This document shows, one piece after another, positions 10,492 to 21,944 of a DNA stretch of 64,000 nucleotides. Within the stretch, counting starts at the first letter, position 1. Every line of letters starts with the position of its first letter. The notes beneath the pieces are model-generated. The model made no database searches. It saw nothing but the letters and a program-made list of their open reading frames with translations, and was not told the origin of the DNA. The position numbers and the translations under genes are program-made. The stretch comes from Lateolabrax maculatus (Eukaryota; Chordata; Actinopteri; Acropomatiformes; Lateolabracidae), in assembly GCA_031216445.1 (NCBI GenBank), contig CM062219.1:15661001-15725000 (forward strand), in the 5' to 3' direction.

Positions 10492-13400
10492 CTGAAAACA
10501 CAGAACAATAAGTAAACACCAACAAAGATTTTTTGGAAACGCCAGGTTCAAAAGAAAAATCTCCCTCAAAGAGCGAGGAAGACAGACGGACCACACTGCT
10601 GTGGCCTGTGGATATGGGATACGTGTGTGAGTGTGTGTGTGTGTGTGTGAGTGTGTGTCTTACCACACGACAAAGATGAGGGAAAGGATGGTGGTGAGGA
10701 TGACCACGGAGAACAAAACCAGCAGAATCACCAAACCCAAATTACCTTCGTCCTCAAGTACAGGATCTGAATGAGAAAGAGGAAGGAAAAAAACAGGGGG
10801 GGGGGGGTCAAAAAATACAGTGTGTTAAAGTGACAAAAGGGAGAGTTGAATCAAAGATGAAAGGTTGGAGTAACGCTGAGGGGGAAACAGAGGGGCAGAT
10901 GCATGAAAGAAGAGACATATGTTAAAGTGTGGTGAAAATTAAAATTGAAATCCAAAACCAAATATATTTAAGGAAGACGATGGACGAGAAGACATGTCAT
11001 AACTCTGTGAAAATACGGATTTCACATTTTTGTGTGTGTCTGAGACCAAAAAAAAAAAAATAAAAAATAGTGGTATATGTTTGTTCCTGGATTTAATTAC
11101 TCCCTGGTGAGGAGTTAATTTTACATCTGCCATTAAAGCTTTCACACAAACATGCATTTATCATACTGAGAGGAGTAAACAACTCTCGTTCACACACACA
11201 AACAAGAGAAAACATTGTTTGGGCCCGTGAAACATAGGTAAAAAAGTACAGCACAGACACACACATTAACAATAAAATGTCCAAAAACACCTGGCAATTA
11301 TAAGATTAAAAAACTATTTATGAGCACATCTGCCAATGACAGTGGACACACACACACACACACAAACAGAAGAAGACATCTGGTTCACAGCAGAGCAGCT
11401 GAGAGACAGAGACAGAGACAGTGTCACTCAAAGTAACTTTCAGCCTCTACTCTGCTGCCAAAACTGTGTGTATTTGTCTCCTTGTGTGTAGTATATGTGG
11501 GTGTGCATATCCTGCATGTGTATATTTTAGCTGTGCATGCTTGTAAATGTAGGCTGTTTTTTCCTGTGTTTTCGCCCACGTGCAGTATGTGTGAACTGCT
11601 ATGTACTTAACTTTTCATCCAAGGCACACAGTGTAGACAACATGATACCCTACAGGTACAATTAACTGCAGTTATGTGTAATTTGGTGATGAAGCCAGGC
11701 ACAAGGTACTTGCACTGTTCTAGAGTATAATAACAGTAAATAATGCCTTATTGCTGCATTAATGACTGATGTGGCCTCTTTTTGCTGCCAAATAATGGGG
11801 TATAAATATACTCGCCTTGCTGTTTGCTTAGCTATGATCCACAGTTACCTTATCAGGCTCAAACCCAGACGGAGGACATATACTGACATGATTGTAAACA
11901 AGCAAGGAACAGCGTAGTCTCAAAAGTTACCCAACCTTTGATCAACTTGACCGTGTTAATAATTCCACCTCAAATTGAGATAATGGATGTTTTGGTTTTG
12001 AATATAATGGCATGTTTTAGTGAGTGACTTTGAAGCATTTAATTTCAGGGACTGACATGCACTATGGTAGCAGTGGTAAAAGTATTAGTTGTTGTAGTAG
12101 TAATACTAGCAAATGATAGCAATGTAGGAGTGGGTGTAAACATAGCAGTAATAATTACAGTATAAAAGTAACAGAAGTAGAGTATCTGTACTTTTAGCAG
12201 TAATAGCAATTATAATAGTAGCAGCTTTGGTAATTGTAGCTGCTCATAATAATAGTAATGACAGTAATTGTACTACTGTTGAGCTATAATATAAGCACAT
12301 ACAGTACTGGTGTTGCTCCTGAGTACAATCACAATGCAATCATGATTTGAAGTAGCATAAGAGTCTTACTGTGTGACTTTGCAGTGGAGGTCTCAGGTTT
12401 TGTGTTGAAGGGGAAAAAATAGTCTGGAAATCCTTCCTCTCTAGGCTCAGGAGTGGTGAAGACTGTAGTACAAACAAGTACACACACACACACACAAATA
12501 TCTTAATTAGGCATCTATTCAAGTGAGTAACAATGAATATGCACAAAGTAAAAGGAAACTATTGCTAATCAAAGGTGGTAGTACTAGATACAATATACTT
12601 TGTGCTTGCTGCATGTGAAGATCTACAGCAAAATTCCTTGTTGCCATTCTCTCAATGTAGGATTCAGTCTGTCAGTCAGCTTTATTTCAGTTATACTAAG
12701 TCCAAAATGCAGCAAAAAGACGTAGAGGTACCAAGAGGAGAGATCACGTCTCTCCGTTACTGCCCCCCCTGGTGAAACACAGAACTGCCCCAACTCTTTT
12801 CTTTTGCTTTTCTGACAAACATTAGTTCCCCATGTCATCGTTTAATCGGCAGATTATTTTCTCGATCAGTCTTTTGGTTTATAAAACAAAGGATTATTTT
12901 TATTTTTTATTTTTTTCGTGTTATGGGTGACATCTTAACATGACTGTTTTGTCCCACCAACAGACCAAAACCCAAATATATTCAGTTTACTACACTATAA
13001 GACAAGGAAAGCAGAAAACATCCACATTTGAGAAGCTGGAACCAGGTTTGGGGGATTTTTTTGCATGAAAAAAATGAACGATTAATAAATGATCAAAACG
13101 CTGCCTAATTTACCATTAATCCATTGTTTGACTAATTGTTGCAGCTCTAACAACATGCCTTTTGTGTTTTCATACTTTTTTCATGCCTTTATTCATGCAG
13201 TGTCATTGTTATTGTTATTTTCTATTTAGAACATTTTGTGAATTTCCTCTCTGACCTTCCCAGGGCCTGGCATCAAGCACGGGAGTCCATTCACTCCACT
13301 GGCTCTCAGTGTTCACCTCATCACGGGCTCGAACCTGGACATGGTGGAGGTGGCTAGCCAGCGCGTCAAATATCACCACTTGACTCTCCTCAGAGAAAAT

Positions 13401-14919
13401 CTGATTGAAGGAGAACAAGACAGGACAGTGACAGTCAACAGGGAGAGAAGCTGATGTTGTGATGGCGCCATCGCATGAATGAGTAAAAAAAGTTCAAATG
13501 AGGAAGCAGCTCTGTGGAACCGCATTGTCCAAATATATTTGATTGTTTTCGGCTTTAGTGTGTGGAATGAAACCTCCGGCCTTTCTTACTAACCTCTGAC
13601 CAGTATATAGAGCCCTGTGGCCTGTATCTGACGTGAAACACAAGGGGGAAAGCATCATGCAGAGGCCAGGAAGAGGGAAAGTTCCATGAGACGATCAGCC
13701 TCTTCGGATAGCCTTTGAGCTCCCTCACCATCACCGACTCTGGAGGGTCTGGTTTCACTGCAGAGAAATACGGGTAGAAAGAGAGATTTTGCTACAGTTG
13801 TTTCCACTATGGTGGGCGTACTATTTGAAAGACAGTAAGACACAATTAAGCAAAAAAAGAAAGCAAGTACAAGAGGGCAGAATGTAACAAAGCAAAGCAT
13901 CTTTTTTTCTTTTTAGAACCAGACATTTTGTCCTTGTGTAGTCATATCTTTTCAGCTTTAAAGAATATGTAGGGAATAAAACTTTGATTCAAAACGTGCT
14001 TCCTTAAATTAGAATTTTTTCTATGCCTATTTCGCCTTGCTATTACAACAACTATTGACTAATTCTCTGAATCTTGACCCACAGACTTTCATCTCCATCT
14101 CATGTTTTTAAGTGCATTTCAAACCACTGTGACAAAGAGAATACAAAGGCTGAGAAAAACGGTGAGGAACACCACCTGCTTGCCTCAAGTACACTGAATG
14201 ACTCTGCTTGAGAGCGACAACAATGTTATGCACACAGAGAAGCAGCAAAACAAGGTAATTGAGGTCATTATACGAGGATCAAAAGGGCAGTCAGGAAAAA
14301 TGATCTGCAGCGTTAGAAATCATGAATGTGTGTATATGGGTGTGTGTGTTGTGTGAATGCACAGGTGTATCTTTCTTACGGAACATAGTTTGTTTTATCT
14401 TTACAGCTGCATGTTTGAGCTTCCGCATATGTGTGCATCCATGGATGTGTTTATCAATGCTTGTATAATTTAACCTGTCTAATAAATGCATGTACATGTG
14501 TACAACGTGTGTGTGCATATGGACATTTGGAAAATAGGGAAAGTAAAGGCCTCTTTTAGTTTCTATAAGGACATGAAACTGTATATCTCTAGCGATTTAA
14601 GGCAAAGGAAGAAGAACGGACAGGGGAGTTGCTATTGAAGCATGAAGCTTGTACTGTTGATGCGCAACATTTGATTTTAAATGAATGTGATCTCACAACA
14701 GGGGGGAAAAAGTAGAGAGGGCAGGGACAGCAATAATGCCAGCCAATCACAATAGTCATTTTTTTAATAATGCTATAGCCTGTTTCAGTAGAGCTGGGTG
14801 TGGAGCAACGGAAACTAGACACAAAAAGGTGAAAATGATCAACCTCCGGAGAAAAGAAATGTCACTAATGTGCTTCATAGACATACAATCTATTTCTAAA
14901 CTATTTGAATCACCCCACT

Positions 14920-14953
<34 letters not shown>

Positions 14954-14962
14954 TGTGTGTAT

Positions 14963-14996
<34 letters not shown>

Positions 14997-17900
14997 GCAT
15001 GTGATCTTACATAGATCATGTAACTTAAGCTGGACATATGTCGTCTCGGAGCCAAGGCCATTGGTCTCTATGATTCTCAGGGTATGGATGCTCTGCCAGA
15101 AGGCAGGGTCATCTACATCACAGTGCTTGTGGGCCACGTCCACGACGCATGGCCTCCATTCCTTACCATTCCCCCTTGAAAAGGAAGACAAAACATGGTT
15201 AACAACATAAGTGTGTGCTGGAAACTGCAGGAACACTATAACCAAGCGGTTACCACAGCTGTATCCTGAAGCCAGTGCTTGAGTTTCAGCTGACACCCGC
15301 CTTTAAAGGGGAGCAAGACAGAAAAAGTTCGAGAACCACTGCTGTAATGCGTTATGGTTAACAGTTTCCACTAAATGCCATATAGCAGCCATAGAGTGGA
15401 GAGAGGAAGCAGAGGACAGACTTGGTTCAAATTAAGATATGGACTCACACTATACACACTTCATTCAAAATGTAACCCTGTGGCACATGCACTATATTTA
15501 GTTTCTTCATAGCCCATTCTGAATGTGACCTTGGGTGTTACTGTTTCACTTGCACTAACTCACTCTTACCTGAAGGAGGCATTGTACTTGGCTGGCAGGA
15601 ACGTCTTCACCGATTCCACCCAGGAACAGCGAACATGCGTGTGATTTGGCACTTGACAGGAAATGCTCAGCAGCCCAGGGGGATCTGGGAAACAGGAGTC
15701 AGACAGGGCTCATTTTCAGAAGAGAGAGCGTGTTTTAGTTTTTTGTTTTTAGGGCCCTATTAGATGTAATCTTTTATATATTTCTCTGTCTTGTCCTCAA
15801 GTCTATAATGAACAGCTCTGTGCTCTGGTGTCCCTATCATGAACACAAATATTTCAGGAGGCTACCATGGAAAACTCCCTGTGCCTCAAAAGGAAGCCCA
15901 CTTAGGGAGCCACTTCCTGTTGGAGACATTTACAGGAAGTGGAGGGCTTTGTCTATGTCATGGCTGATAAGACCCTGTTTCCTCTGAAGACCAGAACTGT
16001 TATTCTGATAATCATTGTTATAATTAGATGTCTTGTTACAGCCAGAAGGCATAAATGAAACATTGGGAGACGAAACTCATCCATTTAAATAGGGGGAGAG
16101 AAAGTAACAGAAATAGAGAGATGACAGAGAAACATTGTGGAAAATATGTTGAGGCAAATTCAGAGAGAGTAGGAGAACCAGAAACTTATTTTATGCTTTT
16201 ATGCTGAATTATCCAAAGAATGAACTGAACTGTGAGGGATAGGGATGCTGTCTCTGCATGTAGGGGCTAAAACACGGGGGACACAGTCTTGTTGTTTTAA
16301 AGCTGCAGTCCCATGGCGAGAGACTAAAAGCACGGCAGAGCTGTTTAAGTGTTATAACTCCCTAAATTAGGCCCTGTGAGCCCGGGCAAGTCACAACAAC
16401 ACTTACGGCCCAGCCTGAGTTTGACAGAGTGGAGGAAGAGCCCCTGGTTGTCATAGCAGCTGTAGTTGCCCTGCGCTGAGTGGTCGACGTGCAGCAGGAC
16501 TAAGGATCCATCTGATGTCACTTTGTGCCATGGCAACACTGAGCTGTGGTTGAGATGCCACACCACAGGTATCCTAGTCGGGAACATGTTAGAGTTTAGT
16601 TATTATACTTGTGAGGGACTTCACTCAATAACTTCTAATAAGCCTTATGCTCAAACCAAGACCTAAACTACGACTAAACTCTTTAAAATCAAATAATACC
16701 TAAATCTGCATATCACAGCTTCCATTTAAAATGATACAGCTGGCGTTATTCTAAATGTTTCTTACTGTCAAAAACTCCCATGAAGAGACTACAACCAACA
16801 GTGTGTTAGTTAAGTCCATCTTGCAATACTTTCCGAATTCCCTACCCTGTGGCTGGATTTTTTTTGTTTTAATATTGGACAACAAAAGAGGTTTATGGCA
16901 CATAGGAATAAGATGAGTCAGGCTTTGGCAACACACACAATACCTGTTGGGATCAATTCAATGTTGAGTTGTCTTTTCTTTGGATTTGTTGACAATGCAC
17001 TCCCTATTCCACATATAACATCAATTTGTTTATAGTTTACTGACTTTTTCTGATGGTTTAGCTCTTTACTTAAGTTTATCTGTTTTTGGCATACATTCGC
17101 TCTCTTAAATCCCATAATTTGGCCTCTTTTGCACCTGATTTAGCATTGCAGACACTGTTTGGCTCTTTGTATCACGATACGTTACCTTCTAATGCCTTGA
17201 AAACAAAAATGTTGACTGTCAGACCACCATTAAAAGGTTGTGCTGTTATTTTGTCCAGGATTTCTTACATTCCCCAGATTGTCTTTCAGCATAGCTGGAA
17301 GAAGGTATTCTTTATCAATCAGTCAAAGCTAAAAGCACATGCATAATTGAGTATAAGAATACAGCTAGATGACTAATTAACTTGTAAACTTTGAACACTA
17401 TCGTGCCTCTGTCTCAAAATGCAATATGTCTTGTTGCTGCACGGCATTCTAGCCTATTTTTATGCTTCTGTGTGTGTACAAATTGATATCACTGCAACTA
17501 CCTGAATGTGTTCCTGTGTAGTAAATGTAGCCACTGGACTGATGTTTTAGATCACTAAAACTCAATAACTGGAAAAATCAACTTCAAAACATAACTTCAA
17601 GCAACACAGGCATTGGTTTTCTTTCCTTACCTGAGTTGTGACCTCCCACATGCCAGTGTCACATTTGACTCCAAGCGCCCGTACTGCACGCCTGACACTG
17701 CAAACATGGACATCACACAAAATATTAAAGCACCGTGCACAATTGACATACCGTGTGTCTGCATTGTCTGTATTAATGTGATTTAAGCGCCACCATTTAC
17801 AGTAGAGTCAACAGTATCACAATAACATGACCATACAAGGTTAGGGATCCTGCCGACACTAGACTGGGGAGACTTTGGCACACAGTATAAAGCTGCTCAT

Positions 17901-20786
17901 GTGTGTTTTATTTTTCTTAAAGCTAGAGTGTGGGAGTTTTACTTATAAATGAAAGTCAGTTACATTCAAACCCTTGCCAAACAAGTTCACACAATGCTGA
18001 TTAAGCCTCTCACCGCCAGGTAAATCTCTCTGTATTTAAATTTGGTGACTGTTGCAACATTTCACCAGCTGGCACACCAATAGTGATGCGTTTTACGTCA
18101 ACCAGCAATGATTGGATTGCCAGAGCTGAAATGGGGGAGCAACGGAGTAAGGAACAGCAACTAGGAGTACGGCGATCCTATGGTAGAAAAACCTAAGTTG
18201 CGTCCAAGAAAAGTGACTGATGGTCCAGATAAAAAACAAAAAAAAGGCATTCAGAGGAAGGATTACAGTTAAAAAAAAAAAAACAGAGAGTGATCAATCA
18301 GCATGCGTCATAAGAACGTCGACAGTGTTTGTGTAATTACTCTCACTGCCAGAGGGGGGAGACAAAAGTTCCACGCTGCAGGTTTAAAGTTTTTTATCAT
18401 CACAATTAAAGTAATATTACTCTGTATCAGCAATTGCACTTTGACCTTGTCAATAACAGACGGAGAGGCCGCTAAACATTTTAGGAATAAAACAAGAATA
18501 AGAGACAGATATAGACTTTACTCTCAAACTTAATTTAGAAGCATTTTTTATGTTAACATTGAAAAAATGAGTCCCTGAAATGTGAAAAATGACTGGGGCT
18601 GCTGATCCCGGTGATTTACACAACTTAAGTTGCTTTCCGTTCACTGTTTTAATTTGCCTGTCCATAAGACTACAGAAAACTCATTATTGTCTTGTGCGCC
18701 CAGCCATAACAACACTAAACAAGAACTTACTGATACTAACAGTGTGTCTTGTTCGGTTCAAAGTGTTCCAAAATATCAATATTGAGGCTGAAGCAGGACA
18801 CTCAACTACATATGGAGCAACCTTTTAAATGGAACAGCTTTGCAACGTGGATTTGGAAGGAGGTGGCCTTTAAAACTGGACACAGCATGTTGTGTTTTTT
18901 TACTTATTTCGCCTAATTCTAGTGATATCTAGTCTACCTTGTGGTGCTCATATCATTAAAAATTAGATTACTCACCATTCCAATTTTATTTGGATCTATT
19001 TTTACTCAAGAAGCAGTTTTATCAGCACAAACAAAACTCTCTGTCGCCCCATAGAACTGGGGTGGTGGCACACCTTTTGGAACTGATATCTCCAAACCAA
19101 AGTTATCTGCATGGTGATCTACACCTTAAATGTGTGAGCAGACGTGAAGCAGCCTAGTGCTTTTAGAGATCGTTCTGTAACGTAATAACACAGGTCTTTT
19201 ACCCACAACAGTTCATGGCGGTTCGGTGGGATGTATGCTTTCTTGAATAGAACAACCATTTGTATCAATAACTTAATGAGATAGAAGCTGCTAAACTATT
19301 ACTTGCCATCGCGCAAAATTGGAAAGTAGTGAAGATTTGAAGCAATGCTAAGTGCAGTGTTTACCTGAGCAAATATTTGTGGTGACTGTAGTAATTTGCC
19401 GAGTTGATCCTCGATATCTGTATGTGAGGGTATGTGTGTGCGTGTTTAGCTTGGCTCCGTAATATGAAAGCTGGCATTTACAGTAGATCTGGAGTGGAAA
19501 AACATCACTTTGACTGCCAGTTTGCCTCGCATACACCTTCATTAATTCTCAACCTCAATCAGTCAGGCATGCACACTCCCTGCTGGCCTCTCCTCCCTTG
19601 GCAGCAAACAATTTATCCCAGGTCTGCATTTTGTTTTTCTTCTTCTTCATTTTTCAAACAAACCTCTCTAAAACCTCTCTACATCTGGAAGGAGGATCTC
19701 CTTTGATGAGGATGTTATTATTTCATTTGCTGTATTGGTATATTTATGCCCTTAAGAGACCAAAAAATTTAATCCTAAATTAAATTTTACACATACTCAA
19801 GTGGAGAGCTTTACTGGGGGCCTTTTCAATACTTGGTTTACACTGACACCTAAAGTTTCCTTCTCTGGCCCTTCTGCTGTTGTTTAAGTGGCTGTGCAAA
19901 ATGAAACAGCTGGGAAAAGAGCAGCAAAGTGCTCCGCAGTGATTTTGTGGTTGCATTTATGTTTTTGAGTGGAGGATACAAATGTGTACAGAAAGGAGGA
20001 CAATGAAACCTACTGAGACTTAAGCAAATGGAAGCCTGTTAATTCCGTTGCGGTGTGTATGAGAGACTATTTATTATATACAACACAAGGCAAGGTTAAT
20101 AAATTTGAGCGAGCAAGACAGCTGTTATTGATGGGCCACTGTAAACAAAGCTGTGACAGTAGAAGGACACAAGACATCTGTAGATATCACAGCTTGAAAG
20201 CACATACACACCTTGTTCTTATTCTTTTTTTTTTTATCTCAAAGGACTTTTTTCTTCTTATAATCATAGTTATGTCCGCTATTGCTATTAATTATGATGC
20301 CATTAATCTGCAAGTTATTGGCTGAGATCAGAGAAATAGTGAAACAAGAGCAGACAGACAATCACACAAGTTGTAAATAAAACTCCAGCTGAGCCAAATT
20401 ATCATAACTACATATTGGGAGGTGAAACCAAAAGTGAGCACACCAGACATTTCTGTTATAATCCCTTATTGTAGGGCTGCACAATTTGAGGAAAAGTAAA
20501 CAAGTAAAATTGTGGCTCTTGGGTTTTGAAAACTGTGCTTTCAAAATACAATGTTTATATTAAAAGTGACAAATCATTCAGACCTTACTTATTGCAGAGA
20601 AAAACTCTGTCCACACAACCTGGCAACTAAAGTCGGTCAAAGTTCAAATTTTTTTATTTTACCTTTAAATTTAATTGATTATTAATTCATATTATTAAAA
20701 TCTCCCTCTGTGTCAATCTTTCCCTCTATTTCAATCTTTTTATTCAATGCCTCTCTTGCCAGTTTTAACCAGGTTTTCCTTTCCCC

Positions 20787-20820
<34 letters not shown>

Positions 20821-21000
20821 ACACACACACATGCGCGTGTGTTACCTAGGGCCTTGGTGCAGTGCAAAGATTTGGCTGGTCTGAATGTGTGTATTCATGT
20901 TTTATTGGCAGTGAAGTACATTATTCCCCAAACCCGCAGCGTTCCACTCATATCTGATTCTGCCTCTGGCAGGAGGGCCCAGACACATGCGCACACAAAC

Positions 21001-21031
<31 letters not shown>

Positions 21032-21944
21032 TAAAACCACACACATATGCACACGCAAACATGCATTTAACTACACACATCCACATACTCACGCACACAC
21101 GCACACACTATTGCACACAGGAAGGCTGCGAGTTTCTCCTGACATTGAAATCAGATGGCAGGGTGGACACAGAAATTGCAAGCTGGATGAAACTCAGTAC
21201 TTTCCAAACAATAAAAAAAGGTCTCTGGAGCTGCTGTAGGGTAAAATTAAGGGGAAGGGAAAACTTTGACAGTTTCACCTGAAGGGCTAAGGGCGAGAGT
21301 TCTTATTGTTGGAGTGATTAATGTGGTTGATTTTAGAAAGAGATAAAGTTATAGAGAGGTAGAAAGAGACAGGAACAGAGAGGGAAGAACAGCCCTTCAG
21401 ATAAAGAGAGAAAGACTACATTTCTTAATGCAAGACAGATCCCTGAAGTGCTAAGTCACGCAAAAAAATGCTTTAACAATAGGATTTTTGTTTGTGGAGT
21501 GCTAATCCCAAAAAAATGTCAATTCCAATTCAACATAAAAAAAAATTGAAAATCCAAAACTGGACAGAGAGAAAACCATGAAATGAACCAAAATGTGTTT
21601 CAACAAAAAAATAAGTTCTCTGATCAAGATTTTACTTAAACTGCACTGTCTCCAGTTGTTTCTCTTCTAAATGTTGGACGCATTTCCTCCCTCCTTTTTT
21701 TCTGCAGCACGTTTAGACCCCGGAAGTACTTTGAGTCCATGCCTTGACAAAATGTGTGTTTGTATATGTGTTTCTGTGTTTTAAAATATGTCCCTGAAAA
21801 TGTGGTTTTCTGCGTGGTGTTCATGCATACGTGTTTCAGTGCGTTACCTTCATCAGTCTGAATCTGAGCACGACTGGGACGCAGCGACCAAGATAAACAC
21901 CAGATGACTGTCAGACACACAGGACTGGACAAAAGGCCTGGCAT
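10413..21944 (-). CDS. il11ra: il11ra, interleukin-11 receptor subunit alpha (full coding region, 10 exons)
   Basis: Type I membrane cytokine receptor that binds IL-11 and recruits gp130 (il6st) for JAK/STAT3 signalling. Coding exons, 5' to 3': 21944-21848, 17697-17631, 16573-16407, 15684-15570, 15174-15011, 13757-13594, 13400-13256, 12462-12370, 10766-10664, 10491-10413. All phases match, giving 397 residues (human 422). Order: signal peptide, Ig domain (C49, C95), FNIII D2 (C120, C130-S-W132, C158, C167), D3 starting KPDPP and ending in WSEWT (293-297), stalk, membrane segment about 347-371, 25-residue tail. Five N-glycosylation sequons. GVQYG at the start of the Ig domain and the KPDPP...GYPKRL block match human IL11RA (RPDPP...GYPRRL). 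CNTFR is the main alternative, but it is GPI-anchored and lacks a basic tail. The ATG directly follows an acceptor, so a 5' UTR exon lies upstream. Confidence 0.9.
10623..10658 (-). repeat. CA/GT microsatellite beside the il11ra TM-exon donor
   Basis: GT-type dinucleotide tract on the plus strand with two GA interruptions. On the transcript strand it is a CA repeat starting a few bases after the donor of the exon at 10664-10766. CA repeats near 5' splice sites are known hnRNP L binding sites in other genes. Confidence 0.9.
10664..10766 (-). CDS. il11ra: il11ra coding exon 9: transmembrane segment
   Basis: Phase 1 in, phase 2 out, 103 bases. It encodes an acidic PVLEDEGN stretch and then about 24 hydrophobic residues (LGLVILLVLFSVVILTTILS and onward to FVVW), a clear single-pass segment. 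Donor GTAAGA and acceptor CAG are canonical. A CA repeat starts directly after the donor. Confidence 0.9.
12370..12462 (-). CDS. il11ra: il11ra coding exon 8: membrane-proximal stalk
   Basis: 93 bases, phase 1 at both ends. It encodes a proline-, threonine- and serine-rich linker (FTTPEPREEGFPDY, then KPETSTAKSH) between the WSEWT domain and the membrane. Because both phases are equal, this exon can be skipped without a frameshift. Confidence 0.88.
12838..13150. repeat. Interspersed repeat of percomorph type, copy 2 (inverted)
   Basis: Starts with TTTAATCGGCAGATTATTTT, includes ATATTCAGTTTACTACACTA and CACATTTGAGAAGCTGGAA, and ends ACTAATTGTTGCAGCTCTAA. These are the words of the family at 7745-8090 read from the other strand. 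It lies in the il11ra intron between coding exons 7 and 8. Confidence 0.65.
13256..13400 (-). CDS. il11ra: il11ra coding exon 7: D3 C-terminal half with WSEWT
   Basis: Phase 0 in, phase 1 out. It encodes the second half of the third domain, including VQVRARDEVN and the signature WSEWT followed by PVLDARPW. The usual signature is WSxWS; here the last Ser is Thr. Confidence 0.92.
13594..13757 (-). CDS. il11ra: il11ra coding exon 6: D3 N-terminal half
   Basis: Phase 1 in, phase 0 out. It starts with LKPDPPESVMV and continues GYPKRLIVSWNFPSSWP and FHVRYRPQGS, the conserved first half of the cytokine-binding FNIII domain in the IL11RA/CNTFR/IL6R group. The donor is GTTAGT, the acceptor CTGCAG. 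Confidence 0.93.
14922..14995 (-). repeat. Long GT/CA microsatellite
   Basis: About 74 bases of GT repeat with two short interruptions. On the il11ra strand it is a CA repeat that starts 16 bases after the donor of the exon at 15011-15174. Open frames across it encode only Cys-Val or Thr-His runs and are not genes. Confidence 0.95.
15011..15174 (-). CDS. il11ra: il11ra coding exon 5: D2 C-terminal half
   Basis: Phase 2 in, phase 1 out. It encodes the rest of the D2 domain: GNGKEWRPC, a second cysteine in HKHCDV, FWQSIHTLRIIETNGLGS and VQLKLHDL. C158 and C167 are the expected second disulfide pair of the class I cytokine receptor fold. Donor GTAAGA at 15010. Confidence 0.92.
15570..15684 (-). 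CDS. il11ra: il11ra coding exon 4: D2 N-terminal half
   Basis: Phase 1 in, phase 2 out. It encodes HPPGLLSISCQVPNHTHVRC followed by SWVE, that is, the C-x9-C-x-W motif that defines class I cytokine receptors, plus sequons NHT and NAS. Confidence 0.92.
16407..16573 (-). CDS. il11ra: il11ra coding exon 3: Ig domain, second part
   Basis: Phase 2 in, phase 1 out. It carries the Ig core Trp (W61), sequons NHS and NYS, and the second Ig cysteine in GNYSCYDN (C95). It ends VKLRLG, as Ig domains of this family do. Confidence 0.92.
17631..17697 (-). CDS. il11ra: il11ra coding exon 2: Ig domain, first part
   Basis: 67-base exon, phase 1 in, phase 2 out, encoding VSGVQYGRLESNVTLACGRS. GVQYG matches the start of the human IL11RA Ig domain, and C49 is its first cysteine. 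Donor GTAAGG and acceptor TTTGCAG are clean. Confidence 0.9.
17698..21847 (-). other. il11ra: il11ra intron between signal-peptide and Ig exons
   Basis: About 4.15 kb, AT-rich. It holds CA tracts at 20789-20830 and 20983-21031 and no other coding signal. The 190-residue open frame over the CA tracts is low-complexity Thr-His. Confidence 0.75.
20789..21031. repeat. Two CA microsatellites separated by about 150 bp
   Basis: CA runs at 20789-20830 and 20983-21031, with unique sequence between them, followed by further interrupted CA sequence to about 21120. Confidence 0.9.
21848..21944 (-). CDS. il11ra: il11ra coding exon 1: signal peptide
   Basis: ATG at 21942-21944 begins MPGLLSSPVCLTVIWCLSWS followed by LRPSRAQIQTDE: a hydrophobic core typical of a signal peptide, with probable cleavage after the small residues near position 24-26. 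The exon starts exactly at the ATG, since TTTCTAG lies immediately upstream behind a CT-rich tract. Donor GTAACG, phase 1. Confidence 0.85.

Noticed and set aside
12753..12775. CTCF-like word on the minus strand (CACCAGGGGGGGCAG)
   Set aside because: It has one extra G relative to the core consensus; similar G-runs are common in fish repeats.
14736..15296. Frames of about 100 residues over the GT microsatellite
   Set aside because: Cys-Val or Thr-His repeats from the microsatellite; only the il11ra exon part (15011-15174) is real.
20710..21282. 190-residue plus-strand frame
   Set aside because: Mostly Thr-His from CA tracts inside an il11ra intron.
10413..21944. Identity as cntfr instead of il11ra
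   Set aside because: CNTFR shares the KPDPP domain but is GPI-anchored; this gene encodes a true membrane segment with a basic tail and has the GVQYG start of the IL11RA Ig domain.
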